NCBI GenBank assembly: GCA_017513005.1
Contig: JAFWDM010000127.1
Coordinates: 1-45,774, forward strand
DNA: 45,774 bases
Source: Lachnospiraceae bacterium
GTDB lineage: Bacteria; Bacillota; Clostridia; Lachnospirales; Lachnospiraceae
Direction: 5' to 3'
The translations under genes and the position numbers were made by a program. Under the pieces are notes generated by a model, which was not told where the DNA came from, made no database searches, and saw only the letters and a list, made by a program, of their open reading frames with translations. Below are positions 15,728 through 25,029 of the stretch, in pieces (positions within the stretch are counted from its first letter, which is position 1; each line of letters begins with the position of its first letter).

Positions 15728-15870
15728 TCCCGCAGGGTGTGCATGTGCTGTCAGAGAGCATTGTATGACACATGTTAAAAAGCGTACTGTGCTTTATGAC
15801 AGAATATGCAGATAAAAAGACAGGTTTATCGAGTCGGCGATGAAGAGAATCTCATAGGAGCAGGAAGGAT

Positions 15871-18363
15871 ATGCATAGGTCAGGAAAAAAAAGCAATGTG
15901 TTCGGGCATGTCATTTGTTTAGTGGCTGCAGTAGTTATGTCTGCGGCAGCCTGGATGAATACCAGGACGTTCCTGCCTGCGGAAATGGACTCCTATTACT
16001 ATGATGATTACCAGATGCCGGAGCAACTTGTTTCTGTTTACAAACCGACTGAAAAAGGCAAAAAGAAGTCCTCAATCGGGAAGATCCGCAAAGCTGACGA
16101 CATTAAGGAATCGCAGATGTATCTGGATTTCCGGGAGGGAAAAGAACAGAAATTTCTGGGAGTCATAGTCAAACTCAAAGATTCTTTTCCCTATGATATG
16201 AAGTGTACGCTCTATTATCAGAACCGGGCAGGAAGGCTGGATCATAACTGCAAGACAACGACAAAGCTTCCCCAGGGAGAAAAGACGATCTATTTTTCGC
16301 TGCCGGAAGACAGATACTATGATATGACAGGGATTCGAGTCGATTTCGAGGAGGATTATGCGAAGTATCTGGAAGAAGTGCTGGTCTGTAAAAATCAGAT
16401 AGTAGGAAAATACAGGGCACAGGAACAGGATTCGGAGCACTCTATACTGATATGTTTTCTTTCAGTCCTGATCCTGATGGAGTTTATTCGTTTTCTGAGT
16501 CCGGAAATCCGCAGAGCTTTTCCGGGCTTTCAAACAAGGATTAAAAAATGGGGAAAGTATTTCTTGCTTTCCGTTGTTGTGGCAGTCAATACAGCTGTTT
16601 TTGGGGAGCTGATTTTTCAGTTTTCCGCGAAATCCTATGGGCGATTTCAGGCAGGACTTCTGGTTATAGCTGCCGTGGCTGTTGCTATAGAATGTGGACT
16701 TTTACTTCAAAAGCTTCCGGAGCTGGAAGATAAGTCGGTCGACCGTCATCCACCGGCTCTGACCTGGAGAGAACTTCTGCCAAAGCTGCTGTACTGGCTT
16801 TTACTGACAGGACTATGTGTGCAGATCTATCTGGCATTCAGAGATGGTTATTATGAAAAGTGGGCAGAGCTGGAGGGGGCTTATATCTGGATTCCTTTTA
16901 CAGTTTTGCTGATTCAGGTTCTCCCGCTTGGGCTTTTATATCAAAAGTATATCCTGATTCGGGAAGAAAACCGGATTTCGTTTGACAAAGTGTTTCTTGT
17001 TCTGTTTTTTGCCATTGGCCTTTGCTATATTCTGCTGTTTCTCCCTTTTGTGTCAGCGGATGAGCCGGATCATTTTTTGTCTGCCTACAGGGTTTCAAAT
17101 CTGTTTATGGGGCAGATTGGGCAGCTGGGTGATGCCAGGCTTCTGATGCGGCTGGAGGACTATCTCTTTTTTACAAACAGGAAGGAAACACTGTCAGCAG
17201 ATTATTATAAACAGATCGCGGAGAATCTGCATTATTTTCGACAGGAAGCTGGATATGTAATTGCAGATGGACCAATGGTGACAAACGCATTATTTTCCTA
17301 TCTCCCGGCGGGGGCAGGGATTGCGATTGCCAGGCTTTTACGGTTGAGTGATGTAATGACATTCTGGGCAGGGCGGTTCGGAAATCTTCTCTTCTGTACT
17401 GCAATGCTGGGGAAGGTGATGAAGAAGATCCCGTTTGGAGAGACAGCGGTTTTTGCCATGGCTATGTTCCCGATGGCGCTTCATACAGTAGGATCCTTCT
17501 CTTATGATGGTCCTACGCTCTGCTTTGTGCTTCTTTTTGTGGCTCATGTGATGCAGATGGCCTACAGTGAAGAGCGGATCAGGAACAGAGACTATCTGTT
17601 CTGCGTATTTTACGGAATTTTGTTGGCACCTTCGAAGCTGGTCTATCTGCCTCTTTTAATGCTGGTATATCTGGTTCCGTCGAAAACACTTTCCTCGAGC
17701 GAGAGAAGAGCATTCTGGAGAAAATGTCTAGTGGTTGTGGCAGGAATGCTTGCTGTCATTCTGATTATGTCCGCAGTGAACCTGCTGGGGGCCGATTCCG
17801 CAATCGGGAAAATGGTCCGGGATAATGCATCGGTGCATCTGGTCAAGTGGGTAAAGCATGAAGAAGGATATACGATTTCGTGGATCCTGTATCATCCTTT
17901 GAAGTATCTGGTCATGTGCTTGCGTACGTTTGTGAAAATGGCGGATTACTTTCTTTTTACGATGGCAGGCACACAGCTGGGCTGGCTCAATATTTATCTT
18001 CCGTATGCGCCTGCGGCCATCAGTCTTTTCGTGTTTGTTCTGGCAGTAAACATTCGGGAAAAAGACGATTCGGAGAGGACACCGGATATAGAGGAAAAAA
18101 GCTGGATCTTTTTGCTGTGTATAGGATCCGCCATGATCATCTTTCTGGCGATGGCTTTGGACTGGACGCCGCTGTCCGACAACTATATCTCCGGAATCCA
18201 GGGCAGGTATTTTCTGCCTCTTTTGGGACCTGCGATCTGGATGCTCAGGACACCAATGATACGGGTGCAGAGTTCCATGCGGCGTTATATCGTTTTTTAT
18301 GAGGGTGCAATCAATATCCTGCTTCTGGTACATGTGTTTACGCGTTATATGATCAGCACCTGA
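15871..18363 (+). CDS. DUF2142 family polytopic membrane protein, paralogue 2
   Basis: An 830-aa DUF2142 protein, the most compact and most divergent of the three here. An N-terminal helix at about 11-31 is followed by a soluble region to about 185, helices near 190-210 and 225-300, and then the core. The core opens with FLPFVSADEPDHFLSAYRVSNLF, placing the DE acid pair near 397, the point equivalent to DERTH in the other two. The family ending IQGRYFLPLLGPAIWML is present. It lacks the low-complexity inserts of paralogue 1. AGGAAGG lies just before the ATG. Base composition is lower in GC than paralogues 1 and 3, and the next two genes share this. A role as GT-C-like transferase or polymerase is inferred from fold and context. 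Confidence 0.82.
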   Translation: MHRSGKKSNVFGHVICLVAAVVMSAAAWMNTRTFLPAEMDSYYYDDYQMPEQLVSVYKPTEKGKKKSSIGKIRKADDIKESQMYLDFREGKEQKFLGVIVKLKDSFPYDMKCTLYYQNRAGRLDHNCKTTTKLPQGEKTIYFSLPEDRYYDMTGIRVDFEEDYAKYLEEVLVCKNQIVGKYRAQEQDSEHSILICFLSVLILMEFIRFLSPEIRRAFPGFQTRIKKWGKYFLLSVVVAVNTAVFGELIFQFSAKSYGRFQAGLLVIAAVAVAIECGLLLQKLPELEDKSVDRHPPALTWRELLPKLLYWLLLTGLCVQIYLAFRDGYYEKWAELEGAYIWIPFTVLLIQVLPLGLLYQKYILIREENRISFDKVFLVLFFAIGLCYILLFLPFVSADEPDHFLSAYRVSNLFMGQIGQLGDARLLMRLEDYLFFTNRKETLSADYYKQIAENLHYFRQEAGYVIADGPMVTNALFSYLPAGAGIAIARLLRLSDVMTFWAGRFGNLLFCTAMLGKVMKKIPFGETAVFAMAMFPMALHTVGSFSYDGPTLCFVLLFVAHVMQMAYSEERIRNRDYLFCVFYGILLAPSKLVYLPLLMLVYLVPSKTLSSSERRAFWRKCLVVVAGMLAVILIMSAVNLLGADSAIGKMVRDNASVHLVKWVKHEEGYTISWILYHPLKYLVMCLRTFVKMADYFLFTMAGTQLGWLNIYLPYAPAAISLFVFVLAVNIREKDDSERTPDIEEKSWIFLLCIGSAMIIFLAMALDWTPLSDNYISGIQGRYFLPLLGPAIWMLRTPMIRVQSSMRRYIVFYEGAINILLLVHVFTRYMIST

Positions 18364-18433
18364 TGTCATTCCGGCGTGAATCTATTTAAATGCTCTGACG
18401 CAGGCGCGGGCTTCGCGACTGGAGGAGGTGGAC

Positions 18434-19714
18434 TTGATAAACGAGTGGAAGGATTATTCCGGCAGGAAGCGCTTGCACGGCGCTTTCTGGAACATGATGG
18501 GCAGTGGAATCATGGCGGCCAATACAGTTCTGCTGACGATGCTGACCGGGCATTCTGCAGATCTGTCGGAAGTCGGAGTGTTCACACTGGCACTGACCAC
18601 GGCACAGGTCCTGTATTCGATTGGTCTGCTGGGAGCGAATGATCTGCAGATGACGGATTACAATCGGCGCTATGCTTTCTCACAATACTTCTGGGCGAAG
18701 GTGATCAGTACGATACTTGCTGTTCTGGCAGGTATTCTGGTGGTGCAGGCATTTGGATTTGATGAAAGGGCGCGTCTGTATACGCTGTTGCTGACCGGTT
18801 TTATGTTGGTTAATTCATTTGCCGAGCTCTATCAGAGCCTCTATTTCCAGAACCAGCGGCTGGATCTGTCCGGAAAATCGCTTTTTTTTCGCTATCTGTT
18901 GTCTACCATTGCTTTCGCCTTGGGGATTTTTACAGGGAAGACGATTATTATTTCCTGTGTACTTATGCTGGCAGCAGATATTGCTGCAACGATTTATTGG
19001 ATCATACGCTACGAAGCCGGATTCCGGGATTCCGACTATCATCTGAATTTACAAAGGACGATACGCTTGATCAGGGAGGTGCTTCCGCTGGGGGTGAGTG
19101 TTCTGGCTTCTTTGCTGCTGGTTAATGCGCCAAAGTACCTGATCTATTTGTTTGTATCAGACGCAACGCAGGGTATCTACACACTTCTATTTATGCCTGT
19201 GTACGCCGTTAACCTGCTCAGTCAGTTCATTTTTAAGCCTTTTCTGTACAGATACGCGGAATTCCTGCAGGGGGATCAAGACGGATTTGGATCGCTGTTT
19301 GTGAGACAGGCTCTCGTGATATGCGGAGCGGCAGTCAGCGGGGCTCTGTTTTTCTGGCTGTTCGGTGTACCATTCATGCGTGTGTTTTTCGGGCAGGACC
19401 TCGCACCATACAGAAATTTGATGTTTCTCTTTATGCTGTCGGGTGGTTTTCTGGCTATCAATCAGCTGCTGTATTATCTGCTGGTCATTTTGAATAAACA
19501 GAAAACAATCTTGTGTAATTATGTTGTCAGTGCTCTATGGACGGTTCCGATCGGAATTATCCTGGTGCCCCGGTTTACAATCCTGGGAGCCTGGGTCTGC
19601 TTTACTGTGGGACAGGCCAGCCTCACGGCAGGCTATGCGGGAACTCTGCTGCACAGTTTAAGCTTAAAAAGAGAAAAGCAGGAATGTTCAGAAGGGAGAT
19701 ATGAAAGAGAATAA
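18434..19714 (+). CDS. Wzx/MATE-type polysaccharide flippase 1
   Basis: A 426-aa polytopic protein of the polysaccharide transport (Wzx/RfbX-like) family, expected to flip lipid-linked sugar intermediates across the membrane. About 12 hydrophobic segments are visible, starting with FWNMMGSGIMAANTVLLTMLTG at about 15 and including the paired repeats typical of the MOP superfamily. The start is probably TTG 18434 with GGAGGAGG 5-6 nt upstream; GTG 18428 would crowd the SD. Its end overlaps the next ATG by 14 nt, so it is translationally coupled to the acyltransferase. It lies directly after DUF2142-2. Confidence 0.85.
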   Translation: MINEWKDYSGRKRLHGAFWNMMGSGIMAANTVLLTMLTGHSADLSEVGVFTLALTTAQVLYSIGLLGANDLQMTDYNRRYAFSQYFWAKVISTILAVLAGILVVQAFGFDERARLYTLLLTGFMLVNSFAELYQSLYFQNQRLDLSGKSLFFRYLLSTIAFALGIFTGKTIIISCVLMLAADIAATIYWIIRYEAGFRDSDYHLNLQRTIRLIREVLPLGVSVLASLLLVNAPKYLIYLFVSDATQGIYTLLFMPVYAVNLLSQFIFKPFLYRYAEFLQGDQDGFGSLFVRQALVICGAAVSGALFFWLFGVPFMRVFFGQDLAPYRNLMFLFMLSGGFLAINQLLYYLLVILNKQKTILCNYVVSALWTVPIGIILVPRFTILGAWVCFTVGQASLTAGYAGTLLHSLSLKREKQECSEGRYERE

Positions 19715-20747
19715 TTTTAATCTTTTGCGCCTGGGAGCGAGTCTGTTTGTATTTGCGGGACATATGGGGAGAATACGGGGCGGAGAACCTCCCAGATTAG
19801 GGGGATATGCCCTTCATGAATTGGGGGTCGGGATACTGTTTCTGCTGGGAGGATATCTGGTCACACAGAGCTGGGCCAGGGACCCGCATCCTGTGCGGTA
19901 TGGAATCCGGCGTTTTTTCAGCTTGTGGCCTCCTTTTGCGGTCATGGTGCTTTTGATGACATTTGTGACTGGACCTCTTTTGTCTGACCTTGGGGCGGCC
20001 GCTTACTTCCGGAGTGGATATACAGCTTATTTAAGGAATCTTCGTTTTTATATCACCTATGCGCAGCCGGGGGTTTTCACCCATCTTCCAATTCCTTCGT
20101 CGACAAACGGATCTTTGTGGACGATGCCGGTGGAAGCGGCCATGTATTTTTTGTCCCCTGTTCTCGCGACGGTGTTGGGAATGCGGAAGCACTCAGATAA
20201 GTCCTTCTACGCGACGGGGGTATTGGCAGGAGTACTTCTAATCATAGATCTGTATCTGCGTGCGGCCATACCGGATGCGAAGATTATTTTCTACGCCACG
20301 GATCTGATCGCAGGATACCATCTGGCTCTCATGTATGTGATTGGTATTTTGTATACTTTTCCGCAGATGCGGCGGTTCCTTAATCTACAGCGGGCTTGTG
20401 CAGGAATCGGTATCGTCTTTATCTGCTCTATGGCTTCGGGAACCGTTCAGTATTTTTTATACTACCTGGCCATTCCCTATTTTATCTTTTCTTTTGCGTT
20501 TGCAGAAAAACCCGTTTTTTCCCGATTGGGAACCCGCATGGATCTATCTTACGGGATTTTTCTTTATGGTTTTTTCTTTCAGCAGCTGGTCATACAGAGG
20601 CTGCAGGAATGCAGTGTGGATTGTGGATATTTGCAGACATTTGTTTTGGCTCTTGCGCCGACTCTTCTTGCAGCAGTCATATCTTTTTATCTCGTGGAAA
20701 AGCCCGCACAGCATGGAGCAAGGATGTTGATTCGGAAGCTGTCTTAG
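19701..20747 (+). CDS. Acyltransferase 3 family membrane protein 1
   Basis: A 348-aa acyltransferase-3 (OafA-like) protein with about ten membrane segments, which would add acetyl or another acyl group to a glycan. NFNLLRLGASLFVFAGHMG at the N-terminus provides the conserved Arg and His positions of the family. The final helix and FYLVEKPAQ match the usual ending. GAAGGGAG precedes the ATG, which lies inside the tail of the flippase gene. With DUF2142-2 and the flippase it forms a three-gene unit that ends at the terminator at 20828. Its acceptor is unknown. Confidence 0.85.
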   Translation: MKENNFNLLRLGASLFVFAGHMGRIRGGEPPRLGGYALHELGVGILFLLGGYLVTQSWARDPHPVRYGIRRFFSLWPPFAVMVLLMTFVTGPLLSDLGAAAYFRSGYTAYLRNLRFYITYAQPGVFTHLPIPSSTNGSLWTMPVEAAMYFLSPVLATVLGMRKHSDKSFYATGVLAGVLLIIDLYLRAAIPDAKIIFYATDLIAGYHLALMYVIGILYTFPQMRRFLNLQRACAGIGIVFICSMASGTVQYFLYYLAIPYFIFSFAFAEKPVFSRLGTRMDLSYGIFLYGFFFQQLVIQRLQECSVDCGYLQTFVLALAPTLLAAVISFYLVEKPAQHGARMLIRKLS

Positions 20748-20827
20748 TAGAAGTAGTGGATGAAATGATCCTGCTCTGCCCCGGGATATCAGCGGTGTTT
20801 AATGTCATGTGTTAAATCGTACAAAGG

Positions 20828-20859
20828 GACAGGTATCACAGGGGATATCTGTCTTTTTT
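20828..20859 (+). terminator. Intrinsic terminator
   Basis: GACAGGTATC pairs fully with GATATCTGTC (one G-T pair) around a 6-nt loop, followed by six T. It separates the DUF2142-2/flippase/acyltransferase unit from the next glycosyltransferase. Confidence 0.88.
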
Positions 20860-20976
20860 GCTTCTCTTTGGTTACGAAATTAGTCCTGTATTATTTCCGT
20901 AGTATCTGCTAAAATAAATTGGTATGCAGATTTTTAACGGGTGTTATGCCTGACAGACAGAAGCAGCAGGTAGAAA

Positions 20977-21885
20977 ATGAAAACTGTGAATATCCTTCTT
21001 TCCTCCTATAATGGAGAAAAATATATCGCCCGGCAGATCGAGAGCCTGCTGAAACAGACTTATCCGGCAATTGAGATACATATTCGCGATGACGGCTCGT
21101 CTGATCATACGGTGGAAATCATAAAACGCTATCTCCACAACGAAAATATTCACCTGTATGAAGGTGAAAATCTCGGCTACAGGAAGAGCTTTGCCTGGCT
21201 TCTGGCAAACTGCCGGGGGGCGGACTATTACGCCTACTGCGACCAGGATGACATCTGGCTGCCTGACAAGATCAGCCGGGCAGTAAGGGCGCTGGAGCGG
21301 TATGGTACGGAGATCCCCGCGATCTATGTAGGGGATTTCTACTGGGGAGACGCAGACTGCAACCCGCAAAAACCAAACCGGAATGCCTATAAGAGGCACT
21401 CGCTTATCAAATACATCACGACAGGGGATATGAATACCTTCGGCTTTACGGAGGTCTTCAATGAATGTGCTGCAGCGGGAATCAGAGACCGCGAACCGCT
21501 GGAACTCTGTGTGCACGACCAGGTCGTCTATCTGTACTGCAGATGTGCAGGAAAGGTGATCTGGGATGTGGAACCGACCGCCTGCTACAGGCGTTACGGG
21601 GAGAATGCATCTCCGCAGGAGCTTCATGGCGGAAACAGGGTGTCTCACCTGTTCTGGCAAATCCGGACATTTCTTCTTCAGTCCGGCAGAGACCGGGTCT
21701 ATGACAGATTTGAGGAATTTTATCATGCCTATTATGACATTATTCCTGATAAGGAAAGAGAAGTTTTCGAGAGGTATTTAAAACCGGGGAACCGGATTCG
21801 GAAGACGCTGTATAAAGGATGTTACAGAGATAACCGGTTGGAGGACTTCCTGATCCGGGGGCTTTTTCTTATGGGAAGGTTATAG
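20977..21885 (+). CDS. Family 2 glycosyltransferase, rhamnosyltransferase-like
   Basis: A 302-aa GT2 enzyme with an N-terminal GT-A domain. NILLSSYNGEKYIARQIESLLKQT starts the domain, IRDDGSSDHT holds the first aspartates, and YCDQDDIWLPDKI near residues 88-100 carries the DxD-type metal site. This DQDDxW form is common among rhamnosyltransferases of O-antigen and RgpB type, so rhamnose from dTDP-rhamnose is a reasonable donor. The SD is weak (GCAGGT about 8 nt upstream). It begins a new transcriptional unit after a terminator. Confidence 0.85.
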   Translation: MKTVNILLSSYNGEKYIARQIESLLKQTYPAIEIHIRDDGSSDHTVEIIKRYLHNENIHLYEGENLGYRKSFAWLLANCRGADYYAYCDQDDIWLPDKISRAVRALERYGTEIPAIYVGDFYWGDADCNPQKPNRNAYKRHSLIKYITTGDMNTFGFTEVFNECAAAGIRDREPLELCVHDQVVYLYCRCAGKVIWDVEPTACYRRYGENASPQELHGGNRVSHLFWQIRTFLLQSGRDRVYDRFEEFYHAYYDIIPDKEREVFERYLKPGNRIRKTLYKGCYRDNRLEDFLIRGLFLMGRL

Positions 21886-21898
21886 AATCTCTTCTTAT

Positions 21899-22002
21899 TC
21901 AAATTATCTTTATGAATTCAAAATATCTTTATGAATTCAAAATCTCTTTAGGAAGCTCTTCTAATTTAAGAGGAAACTTATATATTTTAAGAGGAGACTT
22001 AT
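21899..22002 (+). repeat. AT-rich tandem repeats before licD-like gene
   Basis: Two full 19-bp units (21899-21917, 21918-21936) containing ATCTTTATGAAT and a partial third. They are followed by two copies of a 17-bp unit TTTAAGAGGAAACTTAT (21965-21981 and 21986-22002). The block is sharply more AT-rich than the genes around it. No terminator or clear promoter is visible, though the richness in A/T would suit an upstream promoter element. Confidence 0.7.
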
Positions 22003-22141
22003 AAAATCAAATTAAGAAAAGACTTTTAAAAGAAAAAGGCTTATATGAAAAAGGGTCATAAAGGGATAAGGTACCGGCATGAAAAGCGTATGATCGGCTG
22101 ATCAGAGAAAAAGCAGTAGAAGAGGGAACAGGGACTTGGAT

Positions 22142-22999
22142 ATGCTGTATAAAGAATACGACAGAGAAACGCTGGAAAAGCTGCAGAAAATAGAACTGGA
22201 AATATTGAAGGATTTTGATGACCTGTGCAGGAAACACGGACTCACCTATTTCGGATGTGGCGGAACAGCGATCGGTGCGGTCCGCCACCACGGGATGATC
22301 CCCTGGGACGATGATATCGACGTCGGTCTTCTCCGGAAGGATTACGAGAAATTCCTGCGCATTGCAAAGAAAAAAAAGTACAGGGAAAAATATACTGTCA
22401 TCAACGCTCGGACAATGGAGAATTATCCTTTGATGACAACCCGCTGGTGCAGGAAGGGGACGAAGTTCAAGGAGGAAGCCCTGAAGAATATCGAGGGAGA
22501 ACTGGGGGTTTTTCTGGACATCTACTGTTTCGATAATATTCCGGACAACGAGATCCTCATGAAGATCCACGGATGGCGCAGCTGGTTCTGGGGAAAGCTC
22601 CTGATTCTGTACTGGGTCGACGAGCCGGTGCTGTATTTTGGAGGGAGTCTTGGGAGGGCAGTCACGTTTACCTGCAAGACCGTGCATAACGCGCTTCATC
22701 TGATGAAAGTATCGCCGCGCTGGCTTTATCAAAGGGCAAAAAGGGTCTCCGGCTGCTACAACGGGCAGGAGACAAAAAGAGCCAATTATCTGCATGACCC
22801 GAAGCCTTTTATCAGCATCGTGGAGAAGAAAGATATCTTTCCAGTACAGCGCATGCCCTTTGACGGGCAGGAGATCTGTGAACCGGCGGATGTAGATGCT
22901 TATCTCTCCAAACGGTTCGGGGACTATATGACACTGCCGCCGGAGGACAAACGGCACAATCATCCGCCTTATGAACTTGATCTGGGCGAGGAAGGCTGA
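22142..22999 (+). CDS. LicD family nucleotidyl/phospho-polyol transferase
   Basis: A 285-aa LicD-family protein. Relatives transfer phosphocholine, ribitol phosphate or similar groups from CDP-activated donors to glycans; eukaryotic fukutin and FKRP use CDP-ribitol. CGGTAIGAVRHHGMIPWDDDIDVGL (about 38-62) carries the GG and DDDID motif of the fold. ATG 22142 is preferred, with AGGG 8 nt upstream; TTG 22136 is the alternative. It is followed by a TarI-like cytidylyltransferase and an NAD-epimerase, so its donor is most likely the CDP-polyol made by that neighbour. Confidence 0.88.
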   Translation: MLYKEYDRETLEKLQKIELEILKDFDDLCRKHGLTYFGCGGTAIGAVRHHGMIPWDDDIDVGLLRKDYEKFLRIAKKKKYREKYTVINARTMENYPLMTTRWCRKGTKFKEEALKNIEGELGVFLDIYCFDNIPDNEILMKIHGWRSWFWGKLLILYWVDEPVLYFGGSLGRAVTFTCKTVHNALHLMKVSPRWLYQRAKRVSGCYNGQETKRANYLHDPKPFISIVEKKDIFPVQRMPFDGQEICEPADVDAYLSKRFGDYMTLPPEDKRHNHPPYELDLGEEG

Positions 23000-23106
23000 T
23001 TTCAAAAAAGAGGCAGGGGACGGCACCCGGCACATTGTCATTGTCATAGGACAGTGCAGGCATGTCGGTTCACGGGTAAAAATGATACGTATAAGAGGAG
23101 AAATAC

Positions 23107-23820
23107 ATGACGATCGCATTATTGACGGCTGCGGGAAGCGGGACCAGGATGCACCAGGATATCCCGAAACAGTTTATTCACGTGGATAATAAGCCGGTCA
23201 TCATCCATACGATGGAAGCATTCCAGAAGCATCCGGGGATTGATGCTATCATCGTCGTGACGATCGCTTCCTGGACGGATGTCCTGTGGGCTTATGCAAA
23301 GCAGTTCAATATCACCAAGCTGAAGTGGATCGTTCCGGGAGGCGAAACGGGACAGGAGTCCATTTTCCACGGGCTTGCAAAACTGAAAGAGGAGGCGCCG
23401 GAGGATACGGTCGTCATGGTTCATGACGGAAACCGGCCGCTTGTGTCCGCCCAGATCATCTCGGATAGTCTGGCGACCTTCTCCATGCACGGGAGCGCTG
23501 TCGCCGTGATCCCCTGTACAGAAGTGGTTTTTGAGAGCGATGACGGGATCTCCTCCTGCACATCGACGGAGAGAGAGCGGCTGTTCCGCACACAGACGCC
23601 GCATACCTATCGTCTGCAGGAGCTCTATGAAGCGCATATGGAGGCGCAGAAGCGGGGAATCACAGGTACCGCCGCATCCTGTATGCTGATGAAGGAACTG
23701 GGCAGGACGACCTGGTTTTCCAAGGGGTCTGAAGAGAACCTTAAGATCACGACGCTCGAGGATCTGCGTATTTTCAAGGCATTGCTGCACACTTCCCAGG
23801 ACAACTGGATCAAGGAATAG
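23107..23820 (+). CDS. IspD/TarI-family cytidylyltransferase
   Basis: A 237-aa CTP-dependent cytidylyltransferase. ALLTAAGSGTRMHQDIPKQF (4-23) is the nucleotide-binding loop, VHDGNRP near 107-113 is the conserved substrate loop, and NLKITTLEDL near the C-terminus holds the IspD/TarI Lys. NKPVIIHTMEAFQKHP and the KQFNIT stretch are closer to TarI (ribitol-5-phosphate) than to housekeeping IspD. Sitting between LicD and an epimerase, it probably makes CDP-ribitol or a related CDP-polyol for LicD rather than an isoprenoid precursor. AGAGGAG lies 8 nt before the ATG. Confidence 0.82.
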   Translation: MTIALLTAAGSGTRMHQDIPKQFIHVDNKPVIIHTMEAFQKHPGIDAIIVVTIASWTDVLWAYAKQFNITKLKWIVPGGETGQESIFHGLAKLKEEAPEDTVVMVHDGNRPLVSAQIISDSLATFSMHGSAVAVIPCTEVVFESDDGISSCTSTERERLFRTQTPHTYRLQELYEAHMEAQKRGITGTAASCMLMKELGRTTWFSKGSEENLKITTLEDLRIFKALLHTSQDNWIKE

Positions 23821-23869
23821 CGAAGGTTTGATCCTTTGATTATTCGTAAAAGGAGCCGGAACGAAAGGC

Positions 23870-24916
23870 ATGAACTATCACGAGTCATATGTGGAGGATC
23901 TGCGCCGGATCCGGGCGGCAGTTCCCGACTGGAGAAGGCTCTGCGGCAGATGTGTACTCATCACCGGGGCGACCGGCCTGATCGGTTCGGCGGTGGTGGA
24001 TTTTCTCGCGCAGTGCAATATAGATGAGGGAGCGGAGATCCGGATCCTGGCAGGCGGAAGAAGCCGGGACCGGGTCCTGGACCGGTTTGCCGGAAGGGCG
24101 GAAGCGGGGAAGATCTCGTTTTTTTATTATGATGCCCTGAATCCCTCCGGTCCGGAGGCCTATCCGGATCCGATGCCTGCTTTCATCGTGCATGCCGCGG
24201 GGAACGCGAATCCGGGGCTGTACGGCACGGTTCCGGCACAGACGATGATGACGACGATCCTCGGGACCCGGACGCTTCTGGATATGGCTGCGGCAGCAGA
24301 GGGCTCCCGGTTCCTGTTCGTCTCCTCCAGCGAGGTTTATGGAAGGAAGGAATCGAAGGATCCCTTCCGTGAGGATATTTTCGGTACTGTCAACATTCTG
24401 GATCCCCGGTCCTGCTATCCTGTTTCAAGACGGGCGGCAGAGACGCTCTGTGCGTCCATGCGGGCAGAAGCAGGCGTCGATTTTGTTATTGCGCGCCCCG
24501 GACATGTCTACGGCCCGACGATGACAGAGGCGGATAACCGAGCTTCCTCCCAGTTCCCGCGCGACGTGGCGGTGGGCAGAGATATCGTCCTGAAGAGCAG
24601 CGGCAGCCAGCTCCGGTCCTATTGCTACGTGCTGGACTGCGTGTCGGCGCTTCTGGTGATCCTGCTGTGCGGGGAGAGCGGGACAGCTTACAATATTTCC
24701 AATCGGGAGAGCGTCGTGACGATCCGTCAGATGGCGGAGGCTTTTGCGGATGCGTCCGGGAGAAAGGTCCTTTTCGATCTGCCGACGGACGCGGAGCGGG
24801 CTGTCTTTAATCCCATGGACAATTCCTCCCTGGATGCTTCGCGCCTGGAGGCGCTGGGATGGAAGGGCATGTTCGATCTGAAGACCGGAACGGCCAGGAC
24901 CCTGGCCTGTCTGTGA
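23870..24916 (+). CDS. NAD-dependent epimerase/dehydratase (extended SDR)
   Basis: A 348-aa extended short-chain dehydrogenase acting on a nucleotide-linked substrate. The Rossmann motif is ITGATGLIGSAVVDFL (about 31-46). SSSEVYG near 148 and the YPVSRRAAE element near 183, with Tyr-x3-Arg instead of the usual Tyr-x3-Lys, mark the catalytic area; the Lys substitution is odd and worth checking. It follows the TarI-like gene by 49 nt with AAAGGAG upstream of the ATG. I infer it modifies a CDP-linked sugar or polyol, or supplies the phosphopolyol, for LicD. Confidence 0.83.
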   Translation: MNYHESYVEDLRRIRAAVPDWRRLCGRCVLITGATGLIGSAVVDFLAQCNIDEGAEIRILAGGRSRDRVLDRFAGRAEAGKISFFYYDALNPSGPEAYPDPMPAFIVHAAGNANPGLYGTVPAQTMMTTILGTRTLLDMAAAAEGSRFLFVSSSEVYGRKESKDPFREDIFGTVNILDPRSCYPVSRRAAETLCASMRAEAGVDFVIARPGHVYGPTMTEADNRASSQFPRDVAVGRDIVLKSSGSQLRSYCYVLDCVSALLVILLCGESGTAYNISNRESVVTIRQMAEAFADASGRKVLFDLPTDAERAVFNPMDNSSLDASRLEALGWKGMFDLKTGTARTLACL

Positions 24917-25029
24917 GCGGCGTCCCGGGGAACGGACAGTGACGCAGTGCCTGCGGACGGCAGCCGGGGCAGGACTGCAAAGAGGCAAGTAACTGAAAAG
25001 CTGTAGAAGACGACAGAGCAGGAGAACAG

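Noticed and set aside
13212-15773. - strand open frame of 853 codons opposite the cysteine-rich protein
   Set aside because: The + strand has a signal peptide, SD and modular repeats; the reverse frame is their complement and would run through the terminator.
22007-23119. - strand frame of 370 codons over licD
   Set aside because: The LicD motif on the + strand is decisive; the reverse frame is its complement.
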